Origin: an uncultured Prevotellaceae bacterium
Lineage (GTDB): Bacteria; Bacteroidota; Bacteroidia; Bacteroidales; Bacteroidaceae
Length of the DNA stretch: 64,000 nt
Direction of reading: 5' to 3'
Assembly (NCBI GenBank): GCA_946415705.1
Contig: CAMKTN010000011.1
Span: forward strand, 1-64,000
Below, one piece after another: positions 8,101 to 15,035 of the stretch. Positions within the stretch are counted from its first letter, which is position 1. Each line of letters begins with the position of its first letter. A program made the position numbers and the translations under genes. The notes under the pieces were generated by a model, which was given only the letters and a program-made list of their open reading frames with translations, was not told the DNA's origin and made no database searches.

Positions 8101-8884
8101 CGCTGGCTTCGACGTGAAGGATGTGATGATGACCGACCTCATCACGGGTCGCGAGACGCTGGACGAAGTACAGATGATTGTCTTCTGCGGCGGCTTCTCA
8201 AACAGCGACGTCCTCGGCTCCGCCAAGGGCTGGGCTGGTGCCTTCCTCTACAACCCGAAGGCCAAGGCAGCCCTCGACCGCTTCTATGCCCGTCCCGACA
8301 CCCTCTCGCTCGGCATCTGCAACGGTTGCCAGCTGATGGTGGAATTGGGTCTTCTTGAAGTGGCCCCCCTGTCGTCCCCCGAGGGGGACACGGATGGAAA
8401 GTCCTCTAATAGCAAAACAATAGAAGCCCCCTCGGGGGCCGTAAGGGGGGCCGCTATGCTCCACAATACCTCGCATAAGTTCGAGTCCGCCTTCCTCGGC
8501 CTCACCATCCCCCAGAACAACAGCGTGATGCTTGGCTCGCTGGCCGGCTCGAAGCTGGGCATCTGGGTGGCCCACGGCGAGGGTAAGTTCCATCTGCCGC
8601 AGCCCGAGAGCGCGTACCATGTGGTGGCGAAGTACAGCTACGACCAATACCCCGGCAACCCCAACGGCTCCGACTACAGCGTGGCCGGCCTCTGCTCGGC
8701 GGACGGTCGTCATCTGGCGATGATGCCTCACCTGGAGCGCGCCATCTTCCCCTGGCAGTGCGCCTACTATCCCGCCGACCGCCGCATGGACGACGTCACC
8801 CCCTGGCTCGAAGCCTTCGTGAATGCAAGGAAGTGGTGTGAACAGAAGACCCCCTCCCCGCTCCCCCTTGTAGGGGGAGAGTGA
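5138..8884 (+). CDS. purL: Phosphoribosylformylglycinamidine synthase (large PurL)
   Basis: PurL catalyses the ATP- and glutamine-dependent conversion of FGAR to FGAM in purine synthesis. This is the large single-chain form (1248 residues) with N-terminal, synthetase and glutaminase domains. Visible signatures are NSEHCRHK, the KAETHNFPT and GGEIRD loops, GGGSVSS, and a C-terminal class I glutaminase with GICNGCQ (nucleophile Cys1061) and MPHLER (His1198, Glu1200). The ATG at 5138 is chosen over one at 5105, which overlaps the promoter. Unusually, three palindromic inserts lie in frame: about residues 560-576, 953-967 and 1075-1106. The last lies between the Cys loop and the LHNTSHKFES segment. 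The final dozen residues after the WCEQK segment come from a fourth palindromic repeat. The reading frame is intact and the catalytic residues are present, so the enzyme is probably active. Confidence 0.97.
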   Translation: MAIFFFRTKEQSIIATQANHQLTPEEIQKLCWLYGEATLIDATALDGTFVGPRREMITPWSTNAVEITQNMAIEGIQRIEEYFPVANAEAEHDPMLQRLYNGLNQDIFTVNIQPAPIQHIENLEEYNEQEGLALSPEEIEYLHQVEGQLGRKLTDSEVFGFAQINSEHCRHKIFGGTFIIDGQEMPSSLFAMIKRTTQENPHKIISAYKDNVAFAEGPVVEQFAPADHATSDWFRVKPIESVISIKAETHNFPTTVEPFNGASTGTGGEIRDRMGGGVGSWPIAGTAVYMTSYPRSAAPRKWLYQTPEQILIKASNGASDFGNKFGQPLITGSVLTFEHEENGEQYGYDKVIMLAGGVGYGTKRDCLKGTPEKGNKIVVVGGDNYRIGLGGGSVSSVDTGRYSSGIELNAVQRANPEMQKRAYNLVRSLCEEDVNPVVSIHDHGSAGHVNCLSELVEECGGLIDMTKLPIGDPTLSSKEIIANESQERMGLLIQEEHIDHVRKIAERERAPLYVVGETTGDAHFAFEQGDGVRPFDLDVAQMFGHSPKTVMVDETVKRTYSDVSVDRAAVSRDITAVLSLEAVACKDWLTNKVDRSVTGKVARQQCQGELQLPLSDCGVVALDYKGQKGIATALGHAPQAGLADPAAGSVLSVAESLTNIVWAPLAEGLDSVSLSANWMWPCRSQKGEDARLYKAVEALSEFCCALEINVPTGKDSLSMTQKYPDGTKVIAPGTVIVSSGGEVSDVRKVVSPVIADEPKSALYHIDFSFDELRLGGSAYAQSKGKVGSDVPTCTNPEYFRDAFNTVQECVQKGLLLAGHDISAGGLITTLLEMCFANTKGGLKVNLNNFACEDLTKILFAENPGVVVQVSTKHEEEFKKLMDEAGVGYIYIGVPAKERSLRIRKGDYEETLDIDALRDIWYHTSYQLDTKQSMNGCAEERYKNYKNQPLEWKMGSSRMPAACEKRPKAAIIREKGTNGEREMAYSLYLAGFDVKDVMMTDLITGRETLDEVQMIVFCGGFSNSDVLGSAKGWAGAFLYNPKAKAALDRFYARPDTLSLGICNGCQLMVELGLLEVAPLSSPEGDTDGKSSNSKTIEAPSGAVRGAAMLHNTSHKFESAFLGLTIPQNNSVMLGSLAGSKLGIWVAHGEGKFHLPQPESAYHVVAKYSYDQYPGNPNGSDYSVAGLCSADGRHLAMMPHLERAIFPWQCAYYPADRRMDDVTPWLEAFVNARKWCEQKTPSPLPLVGGE
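6817..6863. repeat. In-frame palindrome 1 inside purL
   Basis: Arms of 22 bases (6817-6838 and 6842-6863) match at 20 positions around a GCT loop. The first 14 bases, CAGTGATGTCTCGG, are perfect. It encodes a short segment just before the conserved stretch around ACKDWLTNKVDRS. Confidence 0.8.
7996..8035. repeat. In-frame palindrome 2 inside purL
   Basis: TCTTCTCGCATGCC (8000-8013) faces its exact complement after a TGC loop. The stem extends outwards through GGGC/GCCC with one bulged base. It encodes SSRMPAACEKRP immediately before the conserved AAIIREKG segment. Confidence 0.85.
8360..8454. repeat. In-frame C/G-rich inverted repeat 3 inside purL
   Basis: Arms at 8360-8387 and 8427-8454 (28 bases, four mismatches) flank a 39-base spacer. 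Each arm contains its own small palindrome (GTCCCCCGAGGGGGAC and GCCCCCTCGGGGGC). The element adds about 32 residues between the glutaminase Cys loop and the LHNTSHKFES segment, without breaking the frame. Confidence 0.85.
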
Positions 8885-8988
8885 TTACTTTTGAGTAATT
8901 GACTTCTAAATGAAAGATTTGCAAGATAACCAGCAGTTTGAGGTGACTACTCCCCTCCCTACAAGGGAGGGGCTGGGGGGTGGGTCTT
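8846..8988. repeat. Paired C-rich palindromic repeats spanning the purL/chrA junction
   Basis: Two copies of the C-rich repeat face each other. The left copy begins AAGACCCCC and carries CTCCCCC/GGGGGAG. The right copy carries CCCCTCCC/GGGAGGGG and ends GGGTCTT. The pair is therefore one larger inverted unit. It supplies the last codons and stop of purL and about 12 codons near the start of the first chrA gene. Confidence 0.8.
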
Positions 8989-9557
8989 TATTTAAGACCT
9001 TCTTCCATATCGGCCTCTTCACCATTGGTGGCGGCTACGCCATGATACCGCTGATTGAGGCGAAGGTGGTGGAGGAGAGGCATTGGATTAGCCGCGAGGA
9101 GCTGTTGGACCTGATGGCGGTGGCGCAGTCGTGCCCGGGCATCTTCGCCGTGAACATCGCCATCTTCATCGGCTATAAGATTCGTGGCACATGGGGCGCG
9201 CTGATGGCGACTCTCGGGTGCATCCTGCCCTCGTTCCTCATCATCCTCGCCATCGCCCTCTTCTTCCGTCAGTTTCAGGACAATGTGTGGGTGGCACGCG
9301 CCTTCCGAGGCATACGTCCCTGTGTCGTAGCCCTCATCGCTGCCCCGACGTTCAAGATGGCCAAAAGCGCTAAGATCAATCGTTATAATATCTGGATTCC
9401 CGTCCTCGGAGCCTTCTTCATCTGGATGTTCGGCGTCTCTCCCATCTGGGTCATCGTCGCCGCCGGACTCGGTGGGTACCTGTATGGCAAATTGTTAGAC
9501 CAAGACCCCCTCTCCGCTCCCCCTCAAGGGGGAGAACAGTCACTGTCCAAGGATTGA
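8910..9557 (+). CDS. ChrA-family transporter, first half-size subunit
   Basis: This 215-residue membrane protein belongs to the short (single-domain) CHR family. These are encoded as tandem pairs and are associated with chromate or sulfate-like anion transport. The hallmark HIGLFTIGGGYAMIPLIE, and the later A-Q-S-C-P-G-I-F segment, lie in the first 75 residues. About five hydrophobic segments follow. It starts 26 bases after purL, with no better in-frame start further in. Roughly residues 14-25 (PLPTREGLGGGS) and a Pro/Gly-rich segment near the C-terminus derive from palindromic repeats, so both ends look extended compared with normal family members. It forms a pair with the gene at 9668. The true substrate cannot be told from sequence. 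Confidence 0.88.
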   Translation: MKDLQDNQQFEVTTPLPTREGLGGGSLFKTFFHIGLFTIGGGYAMIPLIEAKVVEERHWISREELLDLMAVAQSCPGIFAVNIAIFIGYKIRGTWGALMATLGCILPSFLIILAIALFFRQFQDNVWVARAFRGIRPCVVALIAAPTFKMAKSAKINRYNIWIPVLGAFFIWMFGVSPIWVIVAAGLGGYLYGKLLDQDPLSAPPQGGEQSLSKD

Positions 9558-9664
9558 CTATTCTTCTGTATGACTTCTTAGCTCTAATGTTTAAACCCTA
9601 TAAAATCCAAATTCTAAAATACAATCCACTCTCCCCCTTTGAGGGGGAGTGAGGTGGGGGTCTT
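9502..9664. repeat. Paired C-rich palindromic repeats spanning the chrA/chrA junction
   Basis: This has the same arrangement as at 8846-8988. It runs from AAGACCCCC through CTCCCCCTC/AAGGGGGAG at the left to CTCCCCC/GGGGGAG and GGGTCTT at the right, ending four bases before the next start codon. The left copy encodes residues near the C-terminus of the first ChrA protein. Confidence 0.8.
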
Positions 9665-9667
9665 ACT

Positions 9668-10240
9668 ATGATATTCTTCCAGCTCTTCTATACCTTCTTC
9701 CTCATCGGCCTCTTCGGCTTCGGCGGTGGATATGCGATGATCTCGATGATTCAAGGCGAGGTCGTCACGAACCACCATTGGATGACGATGGGCGAGTTCA
9801 CGGACATCGTGGCCGTCTCGCAGATGACACCCGGCCCCATCGGCATCAACTCCGCCACGTATGTGGGCTACACCGCTGTCGTCAATGCTGGCGGTGCCGA
9901 ATGGATGGGCATCCTCGGTTCCGCCACCGCCACGTTCGCGGTCGTGCTGCCGTCATTCATCCTGATGCTCCTCATCTCGAAGTTCCTGATGCAGTTCAAA
10001 CATCACCCCGCTGTGGAGCATGTCTTCATGGGGCTGCGCCCTGCGGTTGTTGGCTTGCTGGCTGCCGCCTGCCTACTGCTGATGACGCCCGAGAACTTCT
10101 CCACACCCTCGGACTCTCCTTGGCAGTTCTGGATCAGCGTGTCCATCTTCGTAGGCACCCTTATCGCCTGTCAGGTGTATAAGCTCAGCCCCATCCGCAC
10201 ACTCCTCTTCTGCGCCCTTGTGGGAATCCTGTTGTTCTAG
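9668..10240 (+). CDS. ChrA-family transporter, second half-size subunit
   Basis: This 190-residue partner of the preceding gene opens with the same hallmark (FLIGLFGFGGGYAMISMIQ). It contains the SQMTPGPIGIN segment, the family's second signature, and five or six hydrophobic segments. Short-chain CHR proteins work as heteromeric pairs, and two adjacent genes of different sequence fit that rule. Its last 168 bases are overlapped in antisense by the 3' end of comEC. The ATG at 9668 follows directly after a palindromic repeat that fills the intergenic gap. Confidence 0.88.
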   Translation: MIFFQLFYTFFLIGLFGFGGGYAMISMIQGEVVTNHHWMTMGEFTDIVAVSQMTPGPIGINSATYVGYTAVVNAGGAEWMGILGSATATFAVVLPSFILMLLISKFLMQFKHHPAVEHVFMGLRPAVVGLLAAACLLLMTPENFSTPSDSPWQFWISVSIFVGTLIACQVYKLSPIRTLLFCALVGILLF

Positions 10241-11968
10241 TTTGAGGCGCAGCGCTCCCTGCGCAGCCACATCATAGACAGCCCACCCTACTCTTTCAGC
10301 TTCTTTCGCCAACGCCTCACGTTGCCATTCGGCCAAGCTGGCATCCAACACCAGCAGACGCGGGGCATAGCATTGTGGAAGATTCACTAAGCGTCCGCCT
10401 CGGAAGCCCCGCGTCAGCCACAGGACATCAACAAGCGTTGGAGCCGCGCTGCGGCGTACAGGGTTGCTGTTCACCATCACCGCCTTGAAACCATTGCTGA
10501 GCGCAACGCCCTGTATGTTGAGCACTACGGGCTCTGCAGTGAGTCGGCGCAGCCAGAAGTCCCGACGGATATAATACATCCCCGCCGCCAAGGAATCAGG
10601 CTGCGGTGTCAGCAGCCAGCTCTGCGAGGGCGAAGCGATGAGGTGCAATGCCGGACAACGGCGGTTGTGATAGACCACCACCTGCGGCGTAGCCTTACGG
10701 CTCCAGAAGTCGGGGATGACAGCCCCGGGCCAACGCGATACCGCCGTCATCAGCCACAGCTGCACGGCCAGCAGCCACGACACCCCTACGGACAGCCACG
10801 TGGCCGCCAACGGCCACAGCCACGACAAGATGATTAGCAACAACGAGGCCATGAGGAACAGCGTCGTCAGCGGTATCAGGACGATGCTGAGCAGGGTGCC
10901 ATAGGTGGGAATCTGATGGAAGTAATACGCCACCAGCGGCAACGTCAGCACCTGGGCACAGAGCGACACGGCGAGCGTCGTGAAAGGCCACATCAGATAG
11001 TAACGTTCCAGCCAGAAGATCTGATAGCGCCAACGGTCGAAGAACCACATATACAGCGGTCGATAGAACAGCAGGATGCCTGCCACCGCCAAGAAAGATA
11101 GTTGTGCCCCGACATCAAAGACCGCCATCGGGCGCCACAGCATCATCACGATGGCCGTGAGCAGCAGATGTTGCAGCGGGGAGCCGTAGCGCTGCAGGAG
11201 GCTGGCCACAACGAAGACGGACGTCATCAAGGCGGCACGCAGCAGAGATGTGGGCATGCCCGCCACGAAGGTATAGGTCCAGATAAACAGCAAGACCAGC
11301 ACCCCCACGGGGCGGCGCCATCGCGACAGGAGCAGGCGACCGTTCATCCAAGTGAGGAAGAGTCCCACAATGATGCCGAGATGCAAGCCCGAAAGTGCCA
11401 ACAGATGGCTGGCTCCTACACGCGAATAGAGGTCGCGCGTGTCGCGTTGCAGCAGCGTGCGGTCGCCCAGCGTCATCGCTGTCACGATGGCCATCGTCTG
11501 GCCTTCCATATCCAATGCCGCAAGACGTTCTACGAGACGCTTCCTCACATCCAAGCCCCAGCCACGCAGCCCTCCCGGGGATGGTGCCTCAGGACGGTAC
11601 TGAGGGCTGCGTCCCGTCACCCAGCACCACCGCGCGAAATCGAACTCATCCGGATTGCCGTGCATCACAGGCTGTCCCTCCGCCGCCCATTGCCGCTGCT
11701 GCTGTTCGGCCACTGCCGCATAACGACAGAAGCCTACGACCAGGAAGAACAACGCCGTAATCACGGGAAAGGCGGAATGGCGCAACAGGGTGTCCGTGCG
11801 CGCCTCGCGCCGGTAGCAGACGATGGCCACCAGCGTGAGGATAAAACAAAATCCCCACGCAGCCGGTTGCAGCCACATGGGAACTAACTCACGTTGATAG
11901 AAGAGGATGTCCGCCGCCACAATCCCCGCCATCAAAGCAAAGGCAATGATAACTATTGGGCGAGACAC
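10073..11968 (-). CDS. comEC: ComEC/Rec2-family DNA-uptake channel protein
   Basis: This 631-residue polytopic inner-membrane protein has the Competence domain: the ALTLGD-like AMTLGDRTLL, then SGLHLGIIVGLFL, PTSLLRAALM and FDVGAQLSFLAVAGIL. Family members carry single-stranded DNA into the cytoplasm, though in Bacteroidales they are kept without obvious competence systems. The start is GTG at 11968, immediately beside an AATTGAAAATT repeat. The last 55 or so residues are encoded on the strand opposite chrA2. They are Gly/Glu/His-rich and unlike a normal ComEC terminus, which would be expected to end near the ALRLKL segment. It looks as though the native stop was lost and translation runs on to the next stop in antisense. 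Confidence 0.88.
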   Translation of the reverse strand: MSRPIVIIAFALMAGIVAADILFYQRELVPMWLQPAAWGFCFILTLVAIVCYRREARTDTLLRHSAFPVITALFFLVVGFCRYAAVAEQQQRQWAAEGQPVMHGNPDEFDFARWCWVTGRSPQYRPEAPSPGGLRGWGLDVRKRLVERLAALDMEGQTMAIVTAMTLGDRTLLQRDTRDLYSRVGASHLLALSGLHLGIIVGLFLTWMNGRLLLSRWRRPVGVLVLLFIWTYTFVAGMPTSLLRAALMTSVFVVASLLQRYGSPLQHLLLTAIVMMLWRPMAVFDVGAQLSFLAVAGILLFYRPLYMWFFDRWRYQIFWLERYYLMWPFTTLAVSLCAQVLTLPLVAYYFHQIPTYGTLLSIVLIPLTTLFLMASLLLIILSWLWPLAATWLSVGVSWLLAVQLWLMTAVSRWPGAVIPDFWSRKATPQVVVYHNRRCPALHLIASPSQSWLLTPQPDSLAAGMYYIRRDFWLRRLTAEPVVLNIQGVALSNGFKAVMVNSNPVRRSAAPTLVDVLWLTRGFRGGRLVNLPQCYAPRLLVLDASLAEWQREALAKEAERVGWAVYDVAAQGALRLKLEQQDSHKGAEEECADGAELIHLTGDKGAYEDGHADPELPRRVRGCGEVLGRHQQ

Positions 11969-11970
11969 GG

Positions 11971-12082
11971 AAATTGAAAATTGAAAATTGAAAATTGAGA
12001 ATTAAGAATTGAAAATTGAGAGTTGAGAATTACTGAAAGGGAAGCATCGAGCAGACAACAAATTTTCAATTTTCAATTAGCC
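11971..12082. repeat. AATTGAAAATTGA low-complexity repeat array
   Basis: Several degenerate copies of AATTGAAAATT/GAGAATT fill the gap between comEC and rpe. They continue into rpe, where the Glu-Asn-stop codons are read from the repeat. The same repeat occurs at four other gene junctions in the window. Confidence 0.75.
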
Positions 12083-12722
12083 CCTTAAGGGCTTTCACTT
12101 CAGCGATGGGGTCGGGTTTGCCATAGAGGGCGCTGCCGGCGACATAGACATCCACACCCGCCTTTGCCAGCAGGGGGGCTGTCGTGCGATTGACACCGCC
12201 ATCGACCTCGATGAGGGCATGAGCACCCGTACGCGTAATCATCTCGCGCAAGCGACGTACCTTGTCCAAGCTATGCTCGATGAACTTCTGTGCGCCAAAG
12301 CCGGGGTTGACGGTCATCAGCATCACGACATCCAAGTCCTGAATGATGTCCTCCAGCGTGGAGATGGGCGTGGCGGGATTCAGCGTCACGGCGGCCTTCA
12401 TGCCTGCCTCATGAATCTGCTGCACGGTGCGGTGGAGATGCAGGCATGCCTCCTGGTGCACGTTCATGATGGCGGCGCCGAGGTCGTGCACCTGCGAGAT
12501 GAACTTCTGCGGCTCCACAATCATCAGGTGAACGTCGAGGGGCTTCTCCGTCATGCGTGCCACATGCTCCAGCACCGGAAAACCGAAGGAGATATTGGGC
12601 ACGAAGACACCATCCATTACATCCAAGTGCAACCAGTCGGCTTCCGACTGGTTGAACCATTCCATTTCGCGCTCCAGATTGGCGAAGTTTGCTGCCAACA
12701 GCGAGGGTGCAATCAAATTCAT
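12066..12722 (-). CDS. rpe: Ribulose-phosphate 3-epimerase
   Basis: The enzyme interconverts ribulose-5-phosphate and xylulose-5-phosphate in the pentose phosphate pathway. The 218-residue protein is a normal-length TIM barrel with I-A-P-S-L-L-A near the start, the metal-ligand segments LHLDVMDGVFVPN and DVHLMI, MTVNPGFGAQ, and the phosphate-binding EVDGGVN and VAGSALYG. Only the extreme C-terminus (ending IEN) is odd, because it and its TGA stop are read from a dispersed low-complexity repeat. It lies upstream of comEC on the same strand, separated by repeats. Confidence 0.96.
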   Translation of the reverse strand: MNLIAPSLLAANFANLEREMEWFNQSEADWLHLDVMDGVFVPNISFGFPVLEHVARMTEKPLDVHLMIVEPQKFISQVHDLGAAIMNVHQEACLHLHRTVQQIHEAGMKAAVTLNPATPISTLEDIIQDLDVVMLMTVNPGFGAQKFIEHSLDKVRRLREMITRTGAHALIEVDGGVNRTTAPLLAKAGVDVYVAGSALYGKPDPIAEVKALKGLIEN

Positions 12723-12844
12723 GCGGGTCGATACATTCGTGCGAACTTCCGAAGATGTTGCAGGGTAGATGTTCGCGGTTCCAACCCTGGGATGGCATAC
12801 ATGTTAATGTCGGGTGTGAAGTCTATGATTTCCAACTTCACAGG

Positions 12845-12919
12845 AATGCGTAGAGTGTGCTCCATAGGCAATACGTTGTAATGACGTTCTATACCTATAA
12901 CGTGCACACTCTACGCATT
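12845..12919 (-). terminator. Long hairpin after the C10 protease gene
   Basis: Perfect 16-base arms AATGCGTAGAGTGTGC (12845-12860) and its complement (12904-12919) enclose 43 bases that can pair further. It lies 21 bases past the stop of the gene ending at 12940. There is no strong T tract, so it may be an mRNA-stabilising structure rather than a simple terminator. Confidence 0.5.
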
Positions 12920-12939
12920 ATTGTGCATCAGGTCGTTTT

Positions 12940-14763
12940 TTATCGAATAATTTTCTTGGTGTTGTCACCATCGCGGACGATGACGACGCCGCGACCCGGT
13001 ACATCCTTGAGGTTGAAGGCCGCAGCAGGAGCGCTATAGAGGGTGCGTCCCTGGAGGTCATACACACGGGTGATGCCATCGTTGACAACGCTCTTCTCAG
13101 CCTTCAGGCTCTTCACGCCAGTCGGTGTGTGGCCTTCGAAAAGGAAGGGACCTTCAAAGGTGCCAATGCCCTCCTCATTCACGCTGACCTTGTAATACCA
13201 CTGACCAGAGTAACAGCGGATAGGAGTATAGCCTTCCTCGTTCTTGTCGCGGGCAGCGAAAAAGATACGATAGGAGTGGCCGTTCTCCAATAGGAGGTCT
13301 GCATTTAACGGCTGCTCAGGGATATAATACCCTGACTGTAGGCCGAAATCAGTGGTGAACGGGATTCGGGAATATTGGGTCTCCTGGCCGTCCTCTTCAA
13401 CACCAATGTAGATATCACCCACGAAATCAAAAGGTTGATCGTTCACAATTTCTTTGGCAAGCGCCTGGAAATGGGGCTGTGTGTTGCGATCGTAAGAGAA
13501 ATCCTGGGTGTTCCACATGCACAATTCCGATGCATAACGTTCACCATCGAGCGCCGCCTTGCGAACACCCGTTATCATGAGATGGTAGTATCTGTAATCC
13601 TCAATCACTTTCGGCTCTTCGCCTTCTTGCTCGTCACCTGAATCATAGATGAACAAGTTATCAATGTTGTAATAACCGTCATACATGCCGGTCCACCCCC
13701 AGTTGATGTGCATATAGCCCTGTTGATTTATGCCATAGATAATGAATACGTGCGCATTGGTATATTCATAATCAGCGCCACCATACAACACAGGAGATCC
13801 CTTTCGCAGCTCATCCACAATGATGGAGTGCCACTCGTTATCGGTGAAATAATAGCGGTCATGATAGCGGATAGGCTGAGCGGCATAGCCGAAATCGTTG
13901 GTGAAAGAATAGGCTACGAGTCGGACGTCAGCAGAAGCATTTCCTGTGTTTTCCTTTCCAGGTGCATACTCCATAGCCACTGCCAAACCGCAGTCGCGCA
14001 TCAGCTGCGCCACTAAAGCCTCTTCCTCGGGGGTCGTTTCCACCTCCTGACGATCGCCATTCTCATCTACATAAAAGTCATAGGCAGATTTCAAAGGCCA
14101 CGTATATTGTGTGTTGACGGGGACATCCAGGACTTGATGCCAGATCGGCTCTTGCTTCTCATCAAGGACTGGTTGACAGTCCTCATCAACCTGCATATAC
14201 CAATATGATCCCATAAACTGAGCACTCTCAGGCCACTGATGATAGTTCATGACCTCTGACATCGCTACAGCTACACAACCTGCCGGAGCCTCCTCCACGG
14301 GCAATGCCGTATTATAAGGAGTTGTCTGAGACCATTTCATCGGGAATGACAGCTCAATGCCATCAGGTCCTACCGTAGGATCGTCGCCCTTAGTAGGAGC
14401 AACACCGGGGGCCTTCTTCTGAAGATGATTGTAGGCCTTCTCGACTTCGCCGAGCCACCATTTCATGTTGCAGGGCACCGTAGCCATATCAAACGTGCCT
14501 GCGGAATAGCCCAACACGGGGTGCATGCGGCTGTCGCGGCTGACAATGACAAAGCCTTCAGCGTTGGAAGGGCTATATACGGCGTATGCCTGATCACTAT
14601 GAACGCGCTTCAGGGACGTGGGAGACATGGCTTTCATGCCCTTTGCCATACCGTTCATGAATTGCTGACGTGCGATTGCCTCCATTTCAGCATCGCTACG
14701 CTGTTGCGCCATCAGTGGCATCACGGCCACCAGCAGCAGGGTAAAGAGTAGAGATCTTTTCAT
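12940..14763 (-). CDS. Secreted C10 (streptopain/SpeB-like) cysteine protease
   Basis: This 607-residue protein has a signal peptide ending near residue 19 (PLMAQ) and a Spi-like propeptide up to about residue 115 (VIVSRDSRMHPVLGYS). The papain-like C10 domain has nucleophile Cys163 in PAGCVAVAMSEVMNYHQWP, catalytic His338 in NAHVFIIYG, and the conserved INWGWTG segment. The C-terminal 40 residues (VYDLQGRTL...KKI) resemble the tail that directs Bacteroidota proteins to type IX secretion, so the protease is probably exported to the surface or medium. It lies downstream of the SusC/SusD-metallopeptidase locus on the same strand, 272 bases after the preceding gene, and fits a protein- or glycoprotein-degrading role. 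Confidence 0.9.
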   Translation of the reverse strand: MKRSLLFTLLLVAVMPLMAQQRSDAEMEAIARQQFMNGMAKGMKAMSPTSLKRVHSDQAYAVYSPSNAEGFVIVSRDSRMHPVLGYSAGTFDMATVPCNMKWWLGEVEKAYNHLQKKAPGVAPTKGDDPTVGPDGIELSFPMKWSQTTPYNTALPVEEAPAGCVAVAMSEVMNYHQWPESAQFMGSYWYMQVDEDCQPVLDEKQEPIWHQVLDVPVNTQYTWPLKSAYDFYVDENGDRQEVETTPEEEALVAQLMRDCGLAVAMEYAPGKENTGNASADVRLVAYSFTNDFGYAAQPIRYHDRYYFTDNEWHSIIVDELRKGSPVLYGGADYEYTNAHVFIIYGINQQGYMHINWGWTGMYDGYYNIDNLFIYDSGDEQEGEEPKVIEDYRYYHLMITGVRKAALDGERYASELCMWNTQDFSYDRNTQPHFQALAKEIVNDQPFDFVGDIYIGVEEDGQETQYSRIPFTTDFGLQSGYYIPEQPLNADLLLENGHSYRIFFAARDKNEEGYTPIRCYSGQWYYKVSVNEEGIGTFEGPFLFEGHTPTGVKSLKAEKSVVNDGITRVYDLQGRTLYSAPAAAFNLKDVPGRGVVIVRDGDNTKKIIR

Positions 14764-14869
14764 AATTATTATTGCTTGTGTTATCTACATATTTGGGGCA
14801 AAGGTCGCAAAAAGAAATGGAATACACAAAGAAAAAACGAAAAAAGAAGAACTCAACGCATAAAAAAGC

Positions 14870-14911
14870 GCAAGCGCCGGTGCATTTTTACACTTATGCA
14901 CCAGCGCTTGC
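14870..14911 (-). terminator. Rho-independent terminator after the secreted-protein gene
   Basis: Arms of 16 bases (GCAAGCGCCGGTGCAT against its complement, one mismatch) are followed on the minus strand by GCTTTTTT. It closes the transcript that comes from 15036-16376. Confidence 0.8.
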
Positions 14912-14916
14912 TATGG

Positions 14917-14982
14917 GAAGACGTAGGTCTTACGAGCTGAAGACGTAGGTCTTACGGGCTGAAGACGTAGGTCTTACGGGCT
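14917..14982. repeat. Three tandem 22-base repeats
   Basis: GAAGACGTAGGTCTTACGGGCT is repeated three times (14917-14938, 14939-14960, 14961-14982) with one change, and a degenerate fourth copy follows. Each unit contains the small palindrome AAGACGTAGGTCTT. Confidence 0.9.
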
Positions 14983-15002
14983 GAAGGCCTATATCTTATC
15001 GT

Positions 15003-15022
15003 CGTTCGGTCGCGACCGAACG
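15003..15022. repeat. Perfect 20-base palindrome
   Basis: CGTTCGGTCGCGACCGAACG reads identically on both strands. It lies 14 bases after the stop of the secreted-protein gene and could be a hairpin or a dimeric protein site. Confidence 0.8.
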
Positions 15023-15035
15023 ATGAATGCACGTA

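Noticed and set aside
9649-10182. Frame of 177 codons overlapping chrA2 on the same strand
   Set aside because: His/Arg-rich out-of-frame reading. The ChrA signatures are in the frame starting at 9668.
11102-11887. Open frame of 261 codons opposite comEC
   Set aside because: Gln/His/Arg-rich antisense shadow. The ComEC motifs on the minus strand are clear.
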